Shown: positions 34,861-43,651 of the stretch, piece after piece | How the letters are laid out: the number at the start of each line of letters is the position of its first letter | Numbering within the stretch: position 1 is the first letter of the stretch | Assembly (NCBI RefSeq): GCF_022179645.1 | Contig: NZ_BPRA01000007.1 | Coordinates: 1 to 64,000 of the forward strand | From: Methylobacterium thuringiense | Lineage (GTDB): Bacteria > Pseudomonadota > Alphaproteobacteria > Rhizobiales > Beijerinckiaceae | Direction: 5' to 3' | Length of the DNA: 64,000 nt | Program-made: the position numbers and the translations under genes | Notes under the pieces: generated by a model | What the model saw: the letters and a program-made list of their open reading frames with translations, nothing else | What the model was told of the DNA's origin: nothing | Databases searched by the model: none

Positions 34861-36881
34861 CCGCCGCGTCCCCGCCCCTCGCCGACCGCCTGATCGACCG
34901 GCTCGATGCGATCGTACCGCCGCCGGCCGCCTGGCTGTTCGGCCTACGGATCTGGCTGGCGATGATGCTCGCCCTCTACGCCGCGTTCTGGCTCCAGATC
35001 GAGAGCGCGTCCTCCGCCGCGGTCTGCGTCGCCATCCTGGCGCAGCCCAAGCGCGGACAGGCGCTCTCCAAGGCGGGCTACCGTTTCCTCGGCACGATCG
35101 TCGGCGGCGTGGTCGCGATCGTGCTGACGGGTTTGTTCAATGAGGACCGGGTGCTCCTGCTCGTGTCCTTCACGGTCTGGCTCGGCCTCTGCGTCTTCGT
35201 GGCGCAATACCTTCAGGATACCCGCGCCTATGGCGCGATGCTCTCCGGCTACACGGTCGGCATCATCGCGCTCGCCAACATCGACGCGCCGCAGAACACC
35301 TTCGACGCGGCACTCGGGCGGGTGGCGGCCATCGCCATCGGCATCGTGGCGATCACCTTCATCAACGATGCGTTGGCCTCGCCCAGCACGTGGCGCACCC
35401 TGCGCCCGACCCTGGCGAATGCTTTCGGCGCGGCCCGCGCCTTCGTCCGCGACGCCCTCGCGAACGGCGATCCCGGCGACGAGCGGACGGCGGCCCTGAT
35501 CCGGACGATCGCGGCGATGCGGGCCGAGACCAGCGCGATCGGGGGCGAACTCGACGACGGACGGAACCGCGCCTCCGGTGCGCGCAGCGCCATTGCCGCC
35601 CTCTACGTGACGGGCGCCGCGAGCCGTGGCCTCGCCCTCGCCTGCGACCGGATCCGCCGGCCGACGCCGGCCGTGGTGGAGGCGCGCGCACTCTGCCTGC
35701 GCGCCGTCACCGGCGATGTCACGGAGCCGGGTGCCGAACAGCTGAACCGGGACGACGCCCGGCTGCGCGACCTCGTCGAAGAGGCGATCCGCGATCCGGC
35801 GCGCTCCCTCGACGAGACCATGGCGCTGCAGCGGGCGCTCGACCTGCACAACGCCGTCACCTTCGCCGACGACGGCCTGCGCGCCCTCTCGGACGGGCAT
35901 AAGCCGCTGCGCGACGTCGCCCTGCCGACGCATCGCGATTTCCCGGTGGCACTGCGTGCGGCCCTGCGCGTCGCCATCGCCTTCGGCGTTGCGGCCGGCG
36001 TGTTCATCCTCGCGGGCCTGCCGCAGGCGTCCTTCGCCCTGGTCCAGGTCTCGGCGACCGCCGCGCTCTCCTCCGTGACGCCCGACCCGAAGAAGTTCGC
36101 GATCGGCGTGCTGATGGGGATGCCGCTCGCGGCCCTGTTCGCGGGCATCGTCCTGTTCGTGTTCCTCAACGGCAACCAGGGCTTTCCGCTGCTCGCCATC
36201 GCCATGGCGCCGGTGGTGTTCTTCGGCTGCTTCCTCTCGCTGAATCCGAAGACGTTCACCGTGGGCTTCATCTCGCTGGTGTTCACGCCGGTGCTGCTCT
36301 CGCCGGCCAACCCGCAGCTCTACGATCCCCAGACCTTCCTGATGAACGCCTATCTCGTGGTCGCCGCGGCGGTGATCCTGTTCCTCGTCGTGCGGCTCGT
36401 CCTGCCGATCTCGAATTCGCAGCACCGGTTCTACGCCCTCGAAGAGGCCCGCCGCGACACCGCCGACGCCCTGGTCGGCGAAGGAGGCGACGCCACCACC
36501 CGCACCAGCCTGAACGCGGACCGCCTGTTCCAGTTCTCGCAATGGAACTCGGGCAGCGGCGCCGTGCGGCGCGCGAGCCTCGCCCACGCCTTCGCCCTGT
36601 CGCGCCTCGAATCTTCGGCCGCACGGGCACACGCGCAGATGCGACTGCTCTGGTGCGCCAAGGGGCTCAGGGCGAGCATTCGGCGCGGACGCGAGGCGCT
36701 CGCCCGCGGCAACGCCTGGGGCCTGGAGGATGCGGCTCGCGCCATGATCAGGGCCGGGGGCCGTGAGGACCGCGAGACCCGCCTGCGGATCGCCCGCGCC
36801 GCGACCGACCTGGCGACCGCCTCGCAGGTCATCCAGCGGCACGGGCGCTTCTTCCGCCGCCTCGCCCTGCCGAGTAGCTGA
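34857..36881 (+). CDS. FUSC-family efflux protein (AaeB-like)
   Basis: A 674-residue inner-membrane protein with two groups of membrane helices, about residues 25-180 and 375-530. They are separated by a soluble region, and a third soluble part forms the C-terminus. The family exports aromatic acids or fusaric acid together with a periplasmic adaptor. Motifs are the N-terminal AVCVAILAQPKRGQALSKAGYRFLGTIVGGVVAIVL and the repeat-like ALVQVSATAALSSVTPDPKKFAIGVLMGMPLAALFAGIVL. The start GTG at 34857 overlaps the DUF4345 stop codon. Downstream come DUF1656 and HlyD, completing an AaeXAB-type set. Confidence 0.88.
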   Translation: MTAASPPLADRLIDRLDAIVPPPAAWLFGLRIWLAMMLALYAAFWLQIESASSAAVCVAILAQPKRGQALSKAGYRFLGTIVGGVVAIVLTGLFNEDRVLLLVSFTVWLGLCVFVAQYLQDTRAYGAMLSGYTVGIIALANIDAPQNTFDAALGRVAAIAIGIVAITFINDALASPSTWRTLRPTLANAFGAARAFVRDALANGDPGDERTAALIRTIAAMRAETSAIGGELDDGRNRASGARSAIAALYVTGAASRGLALACDRIRRPTPAVVEARALCLRAVTGDVTEPGAEQLNRDDARLRDLVEEAIRDPARSLDETMALQRALDLHNAVTFADDGLRALSDGHKPLRDVALPTHRDFPVALRAALRVAIAFGVAAGVFILAGLPQASFALVQVSATAALSSVTPDPKKFAIGVLMGMPLAALFAGIVLFVFLNGNQGFPLLAIAMAPVVFFGCFLSLNPKTFTVGFISLVFTPVLLSPANPQLYDPQTFLMNAYLVVAAAVILFLVVRLVLPISNSQHRFYALEEARRDTADALVGEGGDATTRTSLNADRLFQFSQWNSGSGAVRRASLAHAFALSRLESSAARAHAQMRLLWCAKGLRASIRRGREALARGNAWGLEDAARAMIRAGGREDRETRLRIARAATDLATASQVIQRHGRFFRRLALPSS

Positions 36882-36886
36882 CGGCC

Positions 36887-37081
36887 ATGCGTCACGAACT
36901 CCAGATCGGCGGCGTCCTGCTCTCGCCCTTCGTCGCCTACGCGATCGGCGCGCTGGTCATCCTCATCCTGCTGCGGATCGTCTTCCGGAAGATCCGGTTC
37001 AGCCGCTACGTCGCGAATGCGCCGATCGCCGAGGCCGGCCTCTACGTCTGCGTGCTCGCCCTCCTGATCCTGCTTTTTTGA
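36887..37081 (+). CDS. DUF1656 small membrane protein (AaeX-like)
   Basis: A 64-residue protein with two membrane helices. The first is about residues 12-33 (LSPFVAYAIGALVILILLRIV) and the second about 44-63 (PIAEAGLYVCVLALLILLF). It is the invariant small partner of FUSC/HlyD efflux sets (AaeX in E. coli). It lies five bases after the FUSC gene. Its molecular task is unknown; assisting complex assembly is the usual guess. Confidence 0.88.
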   Translation: MRHELQIGGVLLSPFVAYAIGALVILILLRIVFRKIRFSRYVANAPIAEAGLYVCVLALLILLF

Positions 37082-37215
37082 CGGCCCCGAGAGTATTCTC
37101 GAACGGATCGGCTTCCGGTTCGCATGAAGAGAATGCGCCCAACCCGATGACACCGAGCCGTCTCCCGTGACGCGGAGATCGCGAGAACGGCTCTCCTGAC
37201 CGCGGATACCGCCCC

Positions 37216-38280
37216 ATGGCCGACGAGGACGACCCGAAGACTTCCGATGGCGCCCGGCAGGCGCCCCCCGACGATCCGCCGGCGATCGAGGCCGAGCCTC
37301 CGTCGCCTGCGCGGCGCGGGCGGGCCGCCAAGCTGTTCCGCCTCGCCGCCACCGGCGTGATCCTGGCGGCGGCGGCGGTGGCCGCCTTCGTGGTCTGGGA
37401 GTTCTACGTCACCGCGCCCTGGACCCGCGACGGGCGGGTGCGCGTGCAGGTCGCCAACATCGCCCCGCAGGTCTCGGGCTCGATCGTCTCGGTCAAGGTC
37501 GTCGACAACCAGCCCGTGAAGAAGGGCGACGTGCTCTACGTGATCGACCCGTTCGACTTCCAGGTCGCGATCGCGTCGGCCGAGGCCGAGATCAAGAACC
37601 GCGAGGCCGACCTGCAGGTCAAGAACGCGCAATCGGCCCGGCGGCAGGCGCTTACCACGGTCTCGACCTCGGTCGAGGAGAAGCAGCAATATGCCGGCAC
37701 CGCGAAGATTGCCGAGGCCGCGCTCGATACGGCGAAGGCGCAACTGTCGCAGGCGAAGATCAACTTCGAACGCACGACGGTGCGGTCGCCCGTGAATGGC
37801 CGGGTCACCAACCTGCTGATGCGCGTCGGCGACTACGCCACGACCGGCACCCCCAATGTCCGCGTGATCGACACCGACAGCTTCTGGATCGACGGCTACT
37901 TCGAGGAGACGAAGATGGCCCATATCCGCGTCGGCGCTCCCACGGAGATGGCGCTGATGGGGTATGGCGCGTCGCTGCGCGGCACGGTGGAGAGCGTGAC
38001 CCTCGGCATCTCGACGGCCAACGCCGCCCCGAGCACGCAGGGCCTGCCCAACGTCGACCCGGTCTATACCTGGGTGCGCCTAGCGCAGCGCGTGCCGGTC
38101 CGCATCCGCATCGACGCGGTGCCGCCGGGCGTGACGCTAGTCGCCGGCATGACGGCCACCGTGGTGGTCGGCGACGGGACCTCCGCCGCGCCGGCCTGGT
38201 TCAGCGACCTGCGCCGCAAGGTCGCCGGCGATCCCGCGCCCTCCACGGAGGAAACGCCGGACCGGGCGACCGGCCGGTGA
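37216..38280 (+). CDS. HlyD-family periplasmic adaptor (AaeA-like)
   Basis: A 354-residue membrane-fusion protein. After a disordered N-terminus comes one membrane helix (about residues 37-58: LAATGVILAAAAVAAFVVWEFYV), then TAPWTRDGRVRVQVANIAPQVSGSI, the typical adaptor start. A coiled-coil hairpin spans about residues 120-185, followed by the lipoyl second half (NFERTTVRSPVNGRVTNL). The beta-barrel domain and a disordered tail follow. It links the FUSC transporter to an outer-membrane channel, not encoded here. With FUSC and DUF1656 it forms an aromatic-acid-type efflux operon. Confidence 0.9.
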   Translation: MADEDDPKTSDGARQAPPDDPPAIEAEPPSPARRGRAAKLFRLAATGVILAAAAVAAFVVWEFYVTAPWTRDGRVRVQVANIAPQVSGSIVSVKVVDNQPVKKGDVLYVIDPFDFQVAIASAEAEIKNREADLQVKNAQSARRQALTTVSTSVEEKQQYAGTAKIAEAALDTAKAQLSQAKINFERTTVRSPVNGRVTNLLMRVGDYATTGTPNVRVIDTDSFWIDGYFEETKMAHIRVGAPTEMALMGYGASLRGTVESVTLGISTANAAPSTQGLPNVDPVYTWVRLAQRVPVRIRIDAVPPGVTLVAGMTATVVVGDGTSAAPAWFSDLRRKVAGDPAPSTEETPDRATGR

Positions 38281-38471
38281 TGCGCCTTCCGGCAGCCTCG
38301 AAGCTGCTTCGCCGCCGGAATGCCCGGCCGTGCCCGTCAACCTTACGATCGGTTAGTTGGGCACAAGATCCGGGCCGCTGCCTTTCCGAAAGGTATTCTG
38401 CGCTAGTCTGCATCCGTTCCCGGATCGGCCAGCGCGGTCTCGCGCCGTCGGTCGTGCGATGAGGCCGAAGC

Positions 38472-39809
38472 GTGGCGTCGGCGGTTGAGTTTTTCACGAA
38501 GGGCCGTGCGCCCGCCGCCCTCGTGTCCGCCACCCGGGCACGCGGCGAGGTTCCGGATGCCCTGCGCATCGCGCTCGTCGGCGCCTGCATCCTCGCGTTC
38601 TGGAACCACGCGCCGCTGGCCGACCTCAGCGACCGCGACATTCTCGAGACCTCCACCGCCGGCAGCTGGACGACGCAGGTCGTCTTCCTCGCGCTCGGAT
38701 TCGCCATGGCGGCGGCGCTGCGGCAGCTCGGCATCGACAAGCTGCGCCCGCTGCTGACCTGGCCGCTGGTCGTGCTGGCCGGCTGGATGGGACTGACCCT
38801 GCTCACCTCCGTCGAGCCGCTGCTCTCGATCCGCCGGTTCCTGCTCTTCGCGATCGTCACCATGCTGGCGGCCGGCATCCCGGTGGTGATGCGCTCGGTG
38901 CGCCAGTTCGCGCTGACGCTCGCCATCGCCGCGCTGATCATCCTGGCCGCATCCTACCTCGCGGTCGCCTTCCTGCCGCAACTCGCGATCCATTCGGCCG
39001 ATTTCGACCTGATCAACGAGCCCGAGCACGAGGGCCTCTGGCGCGGCATCTTCGCGCATAAGAACGAGGCCGGCGGCGCGATGGCGCTGATGATCCTCAC
39101 CGGCCTGTTCGTGGCCTCCGCCCTGAGCCGGTTCTGGGGCATCACCATCGTGCTGCTCGCGGCCGTGTTCCTCGCGGCCGCCAACTCGAAATCGGTGATC
39201 GCGCTCCTGCCCTTCATCATCCTGGCGCCGAGCCTCTGCGGGCTCGTGCGCAGCCGCTGGCTGCGCGCGGCGATCCTGCTCGGGCCGGTGGCCCTGGTCT
39301 CGCTGTTCTCGCTCGGTTCGGTATTCTTCCCGCCGATCCGCGACGGGCTGCACGGCATCCTGCCGGACACCTCGTTCACCGGCCGCACCGAGATCTGGGA
39401 GTTCGCCGCCAGCCATATCGCGGAGCGGCCGGTCTTCGGCTGGGGCTTCGGCGCCTTCTGGGGAACCGAGCGCACGCGGTTCGGCACCTCGGATGCCCTG
39501 AGCTGGGTCACCAAGACCAGCCAGGCGCACAACACCTATCTCGACGTCGGCTTGATCATGGGGCTGCCAGGCCTCGTCATGACGCTCGCCGCCTTCGTGG
39601 TCGCGCCCCTGCGCGACCTGCAGCGCATCGCGCCGGCAGGCCGGATCGATCCGGCGACGCTCTATTTCCTGCGGCTATGGCTGCTGGCGCTGGCCGGCGG
39701 CTCCTTCGAATCGGTGCTCTACACGCCGAGCGCCGCGATCTGCTGCATGTTCATGCTCGCCGTGTTCGGCCTGCGGCTGCGCGCCTCGTACCGCACCGTG
39801 CAGGGCTGA
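38472..39809 (+). CDS. O-antigen ligase/polymerase-like membrane protein
   Basis: A 445-residue inner-membrane protein starting at GTG 38472, with about ten to twelve hydrophobic helices. The Wzy_C or O-antigen ligase signature lies in the large periplasmic loop: FTGRTEIWEFAASHIAERPVFGWGFGAFWG, then SQAHNTYLDVGLIMGLPG. Such proteins polymerise or transfer lipid-linked oligosaccharides in making O-antigen or exopolysaccharide. In rhizobia similar proteins polymerise succinoglycan. An acyltransferase and a GH10 glycanase follow on the same strand, which favours an exopolysaccharide role. Confidence 0.85.
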   Translation: MASAVEFFTKGRAPAALVSATRARGEVPDALRIALVGACILAFWNHAPLADLSDRDILETSTAGSWTTQVVFLALGFAMAAALRQLGIDKLRPLLTWPLVVLAGWMGLTLLTSVEPLLSIRRFLLFAIVTMLAAGIPVVMRSVRQFALTLAIAALIILAASYLAVAFLPQLAIHSADFDLINEPEHEGLWRGIFAHKNEAGGAMALMILTGLFVASALSRFWGITIVLLAAVFLAAANSKSVIALLPFIILAPSLCGLVRSRWLRAAILLGPVALVSLFSLGSVFFPPIRDGLHGILPDTSFTGRTEIWEFAASHIAERPVFGWGFGAFWGTERTRFGTSDALSWVTKTSQAHNTYLDVGLIMGLPGLVMTLAAFVVAPLRDLQRIAPAGRIDPATLYFLRLWLLALAGGSFESVLYTPSAAICCMFMLAVFGLRLRASYRTVQG

Positions 39810-39927
39810 TCGGATGCGCGGGGAGATGGCAACCCGAGCGGATGGAACGACCGGCCCGAGACCGGCAGGCTGCCCGCATCCGGCGCGGCCCGCTCCCGGC
39901 GATCATGGTCTGGGATGGAACCGGACG

Positions 39928-41211
39928 ATGGGTCTCTTCAGAAGCTTCGGAGCGCGGGCCGCCGAACCGAAGACCGGCGAACCGCCGGCCCGCGCCCATC
40001 CGGCGACCACGCCGCTGCCCGTCCTGACCTCGCTGCGCTTCTTCGCGGCGTTCTACGTGCTGGTGTTCCACTACGACCGCTTCTTCTTCCCCGACGCGCC
40101 GCGGCACACGGTGATCCTGCTCGGCCATACCGGCGTGACGTTCTTCTTCGTCCTGTCGGGCTTCATCCTCGCCTACACCTACCATGCGGTCGATTTCGGA
40201 GACCGGCTCGTGCGGAGGCGCTACCTGTGGGCGCGTGTCTCTCGGGTCTATCCCGCCTTCCTGCTCTCGCTGGCGATCAGCCTGCCCTGGTTCGTCGCCT
40301 GGGTGCTGAAGACCGAACCGCCGCTGAAATGGCTGATCGCCTCGGGCGCCGTGCTGGCTCCGCTCGGCCTCCATGCCTGGGTGCCGGGCGCCGCCTGCTC
40401 GCTCAACTGCGCGAGCTGGTCGATCTCGGTGGAGGCATTCTTCTACCTGCTGTTCCCGCTGCTGCTGCCGCTGGTGCTGCGCCGCCCCGCAGACTACGCG
40501 CTGGCCGCGCTTGGGCTCTGGGCGGTGTTCGGCGCGTTCTGCACGCTGCTCTGGAGCCGTTACGCGCCGGGCGTCTCGTTGATCGAGCCCGAGCCGGCCG
40601 GCACCATGGCGGTGCTGCTCGCGCAGGGCATCAAGTACAATCCGCTGCTGCGCCTGCCCGAGTTCATCGCCGGCCTCGTGCTGTTCGCGGGGTGGCGGCG
40701 GATGCGCCGGCCGGCATCCGAAGCCCAGGCCGCCACGGCCCGCGGCCGTGCCGGCCCGTTCCTGGCCGCGGCCGCGCTGGCGGCGCTCGTCCTCGTCGTG
40801 ATCGAGCCGTACGTGCCGTCGCCGCTGATGCATAACGGCCTGACCGTGGTGGCCTGGGCTCCCCTCATCCTAGCGGGGGCGGACCTGCGCGGCGGTGTTC
40901 TCGCCAGCGCGCCGCTGGTGTTCCTGGGGCGTATCTCCTTCGCGCTCTATCTCCTCCACATGCCGGCCTATGCCGTCGTGAACACCCTCGACCGGACCCT
41001 GCACGGAGCGATCTCCGGCGTTTCTCCCTGGCTGGCGGCCGGCGCCGCGACCGCGCTGTCGCTGGCCGCGGCGAGCCTCGTCCACCTCGCCGTCGAGGAG
41101 CCGGCCCGGCGCGTCCTGCTTCGCAGAGGTCTTCAGGCAATGCTGCCCGCCCTCCCGTCCGGAAGCACCCAGGCCGCCCTGCACCCGCCGGAGAGCGCGG
41201 GCGAGCGATGA
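39928..41211 (+). CDS. Acyltransferase 3 family membrane protein
   Basis: A 427-residue protein with about ten membrane helices. I chose the ATG at 39928 (MGLFRSFGARAAEPKTG). The family motif VLTSLRFFAAFYVLVFHYDRFF contains the essential His in helix 1, and RRRYLWARVSRVYPAFLLSLAIS is the conserved Arg-rich loop. VFLGRISFALYLLHMP is the C-terminal signature. Members add acetyl or succinyl groups to sugars of exported polysaccharides (ExoZ, OafA). It lies between the polymerase-like gene and the GH10 gene and probably decorates the same polymer. Confidence 0.88.
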   Translation: MGLFRSFGARAAEPKTGEPPARAHPATTPLPVLTSLRFFAAFYVLVFHYDRFFFPDAPRHTVILLGHTGVTFFFVLSGFILAYTYHAVDFGDRLVRRRYLWARVSRVYPAFLLSLAISLPWFVAWVLKTEPPLKWLIASGAVLAPLGLHAWVPGAACSLNCASWSISVEAFFYLLFPLLLPLVLRRPADYALAALGLWAVFGAFCTLLWSRYAPGVSLIEPEPAGTMAVLLAQGIKYNPLLRLPEFIAGLVLFAGWRRMRRPASEAQAATARGRAGPFLAAAALAALVLVVIEPYVPSPLMHNGLTVVAWAPLILAGADLRGGVLASAPLVFLGRISFALYLLHMPAYAVVNTLDRTLHGAISGVSPWLAAGAATALSLAAASLVHLAVEEPARRVLLRRGLQAMLPALPSGSTQAALHPPESAGER

Positions 41212-41221
41212 GTCGGCGGCG

Positions 41222-42400
41222 ATGACGATGCCCGATCCGAGCCGTCGCGCGATCCTCGCAGGCGGGGCCGGGGCACTCGCCCTGACCGGCGCCGCGAGGG
41301 CCGCGCCCTCCCCGTTCGGTCCGTCCGGCGCGCCGTCCTGGGGGCCCGACGGGTTGCAGGCGGCGGCCTCCGCCAAGGGGCTCGCCTACGGAACGGCGGT
41401 ACCGATCACCCGCTTCCGCAGCGATCCGCGCTGGCGCGCCGTCGCCGCGCGCGAATGCGGTATCCTCGTCTGCGACAACGTCATGAAGTTCGACGTCGCC
41501 GCTCCGCATCCCGGGGTCCTCGACTTCTCCGGCGCCGACGAGACCGTGCGCTTCGCCCGCGGCAACGGCCAGCGCCTGCGCGGCCATTGCCTCGTCTGGC
41601 ACGAGGCGCTGCCGGCCTGGGCACAGGCGGCGCTCGCCGCGAAGAGCCCCGCCGGGGCCGAGCTGCTCCTGCGGCAATGGATCGGCGCGATGGCCCGGCG
41701 CTACGCGGGCACCATCGAAGCCTGGGACGTGGTCAACGAGATCCTCTCGCCCGCCGACGGCCGGCCCGACGGCCTGCGGGCGACGCCCTGGCTCGCCGCC
41801 CTCGGCCCCGGCTATGTCGACCTTGCCTTCCGCATGATGAAGGAGGCCGACCCTGCCGCCGCCGGAACCTGGAACGAGAACGACTGCGAGCAGCAGGCGG
41901 ATTGGATCGACGAGCGCCGCGTCGCGATCCTAAAGACGCTGGAGGGGCTGCTGAGGCGCGGCGTGCCGATCGACCGTTTCGGCATCCAGGCGCATCTGCT
42001 GAGCACTCTCCCCCTCGACCAGACGCGCCTGCGGAGGTTCCTGCGCGAGATCGCCGGCATGGGCCTCGCCATCGAGATCACCGAGCTCGACGTCGACGAC
42101 CGCGCCTTCCCGGCCGACATCGCGGCGCGCGACAGGGGCGTCGCCGACCTCGCCCGGCGCTTCCTAGACACGGTGCTCGACGAGGCGGCCGTGCTCAACG
42201 TGCTGAGCTGGGACGTCTACGATCCCGATACGTGGCTGAACGCGTCGCCTGCCCGGAGGCGGCCGGACGGCATGCCCCAGCGGGCGCTGCCCTTCGATGT
42301 GGAGTATCGGCGCAAGCCGCTCTGGCGGGCGATGCACCGGGCGTTTCGCGACGCGCCCGATCACCGGGCCGCGCGCGCCCGGCTCAGAGCCAAGGTCTGA
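41222..42400 (+). CDS. Tat-exported GH10 endoglycanase (endo-1,4-beta-xylanase family)
   Basis: A 392-residue glycosidase. The N-terminus PDPSRRAILAGGAGALALTGAARAAP carries a twin-arginine signal (SRRAIL), so it should be folded before export. The TIM barrel has GHCLVWHEALPAWAQ. The acid/base Glu is in IEAWDVVNEILSP and the nucleophile Glu is in LAIEITELDVDDRAFP, both intact. GH10 enzymes are named xylanases, but beside a polymerase and acyltransferase a role in trimming or releasing the cell's own exopolysaccharide is as likely. Plant-surface xylan is another target for a leaf bacterium. It starts ten bases after the acyltransferase. Confidence 0.88.
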   Translation: MTMPDPSRRAILAGGAGALALTGAARAAPSPFGPSGAPSWGPDGLQAAASAKGLAYGTAVPITRFRSDPRWRAVAARECGILVCDNVMKFDVAAPHPGVLDFSGADETVRFARGNGQRLRGHCLVWHEALPAWAQAALAAKSPAGAELLLRQWIGAMARRYAGTIEAWDVVNEILSPADGRPDGLRATPWLAALGPGYVDLAFRMMKEADPAAAGTWNENDCEQQADWIDERRVAILKTLEGLLRRGVPIDRFGIQAHLLSTLPLDQTRLRRFLREIAGMGLAIEITELDVDDRAFPADIAARDRGVADLARRFLDTVLDEAAVLNVLSWDVYDPDTWLNASPARRRPDGMPQRALPFDVEYRRKPLWRAMHRAFRDAPDHRAARARLRAKV

Positions 42401-42410
42401 CGGACGCGTC

Positions 42411-42695
42411 TCAGCGCGACGGGAAGCGGCTCGGGGGCTCGTTGTACATCGGCGTCTCGGTGGTCCGCGGCAGGTAGGCCTGGATCAGGTCGGCCGGCGG
42501 CCCGAAATGCGGCGCGTGGCGGCGCGGCGGGCGGTAACGTGGATCGCGGTAGCGGACCTCCGGCGGCATGTTCCGCGCGGAGGCGTGGCGGCCGTGGCCG
42601 TATTCACGCGTACGATCGCCATGACCTTCCGACCGGGCGGCGCCGGCGATGACGAGACTTGCCAAGATGGCGGCGGCGACGGACTTCAGCGGCAT
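42411..42695 (-). CDS. Small secreted His/Arg/Pro-rich protein (94 aa)
   Basis: I chose the ATG at 42693-42695 (MPLKSVAAAILASLVIAGAARS), which gives a signal peptide. The mature part is rich in His, Arg, Pro and Tyr (for example RYRDPRYRPPRRHAPHFGPP) and ends TPMYNEPPSRFPSR. This is the composition of disordered, possibly metal- or surface-binding peptides. I do not recognise a family. Its stop is ten bases from the stop of the convergent GH10 gene. Confidence 0.6.
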   Translation of the reverse strand: MPLKSVAAAILASLVIAGAARSEGHGDRTREYGHGRHASARNMPPEVRYRDPRYRPPRRHAPHFGPPADLIQAYLPRTTETPMYNEPPSRFPSR

Positions 42696-42730
42696 CGGTT
42701 CGGTCCTGCGATCGGGGGCTGCCGGCTGGC

Positions 42731-43651
42731 TCAAAACTTGTAGGCCGCGCCGCCACGGACGGTGTTGATGTTGACCTTGTGCCCGTCGAAGTCGTTCAGC
42801 AGCACGTACTGGTATTCGCCGCGCAGCAGGATGTTCGAGGTGATCGCGTATTCGAGGCCCGCACCGAGGGTGATGCCGCCTACGACCTTGGTCTTGGATT
42901 TCCCAAAAAACTCCATCGGCAGAGGTTTACTGCCATCGGGGTTGTTTTGGTTGAAGGTAGTCGGATTGTATCCGTACTGGTTTACAGTCACCGCTTTGGT
43001 ACTGTCGGTTAGCGCCTTGTTCGCTGCATATGTCTTCGCATCGTAGCCGTAGGTCTGGATACCGACGTCGTCGGAAATTTGTGCACGGCCTATCGCGAAA
43101 CCGCCGGTGACATACGGAAGGAAGTTCTCGATCGCATACCCGGCCCTCGCTCGAATCGTTCCGAAGTCTCGCACTTTGGTGGTCGAGGTGTCGGACAGAC
43201 TGTAGAAATTCTGCCAACCATCGCTCGTAACGGCTTGACGGCCTATCGCGTCACCACTCAGTCCTTGGGTATCAAAGCGCGTATAATCGAATTCGATGCC
43301 TACCACAGCCTCATCGAATTGAAAGTTGTAGCCGGCAAAAGCGCCGAACGAGTTGCCACCTTTGCGTACGTCTTGGACGTGAAGCAAAGACGAAACACTG
43401 AGCTCTTTTTCGATCACCGTTTGACGAAGATTGTTGGCGACGGTTTGCTGGGCAACATTATTGAAGCCGAAAGCACCAGACGAATAACCGCCATGACCGC
43501 CGACATAGGCGCCGCTCCAATCGATGATCTGCGTCGTCACCGGCTCGTACTCCGGTCCGCGCAGGTAGTCGTAGTCGAGGTCGGCGGCTTGGGCGGTGGA
43601 GAGGCAGCCGAGGGTCGTGGCGGCCAGGAAACCGATGGTCAGGGTACGCAT
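42731..43651 (-). CDS. Outer-membrane beta-barrel protein with base-composition mosaic
   Basis: A 306-residue porin-like barrel. The start at 43649-43651 (MRTLTIGFLAATTLGCLSTAQAADLDYDYL) follows AAGGA and gives a signal peptide. The N-terminal motif WSGAYVGGHGGYSSG and the C-terminal RGGAAYKF mark an Omp25/Omp31-type barrel. The first and last parts use GC-rich codons. The middle (about 42900-43500, residues 50-250) is visibly AT-richer, with loops of TVANNLRQTVIEKE and NKALTDSTKAVTVNQYGYN type. That points to a recombined or horizontally acquired surface-loop cassette. It lies 35 bases from the small secreted protein gene on the same strand. Confidence 0.8.
   Translation of the reverse strand: MRTLTIGFLAATTLGCLSTAQAADLDYDYLRGPEYEPVTTQIIDWSGAYVGGHGGYSSGAFGFNNVAQQTVANNLRQTVIEKELSVSSLLHVQDVRKGGNSFGAFAGYNFQFDEAVVGIEFDYTRFDTQGLSGDAIGRQAVTSDGWQNFYSLSDTSTTKVRDFGTIRARAGYAIENFLPYVTGGFAIGRAQISDDVGIQTYGYDAKTYAANKALTDSTKAVTVNQYGYNPTTFNQNNPDGSKPLPMEFFGKSKTKVVGGITLGAGLEYAITSNILLRGEYQYVLLNDFDGHKVNINTVRGGAAYKF

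Noticed and set aside
34944-36842. 632-codon minus-strand frame opposite the FUSC gene
   Set aside because: Composition dominated by Arg, Gly, Glu and Ala as in other shadows; the sense frame has coherent membrane helices and family motifs.
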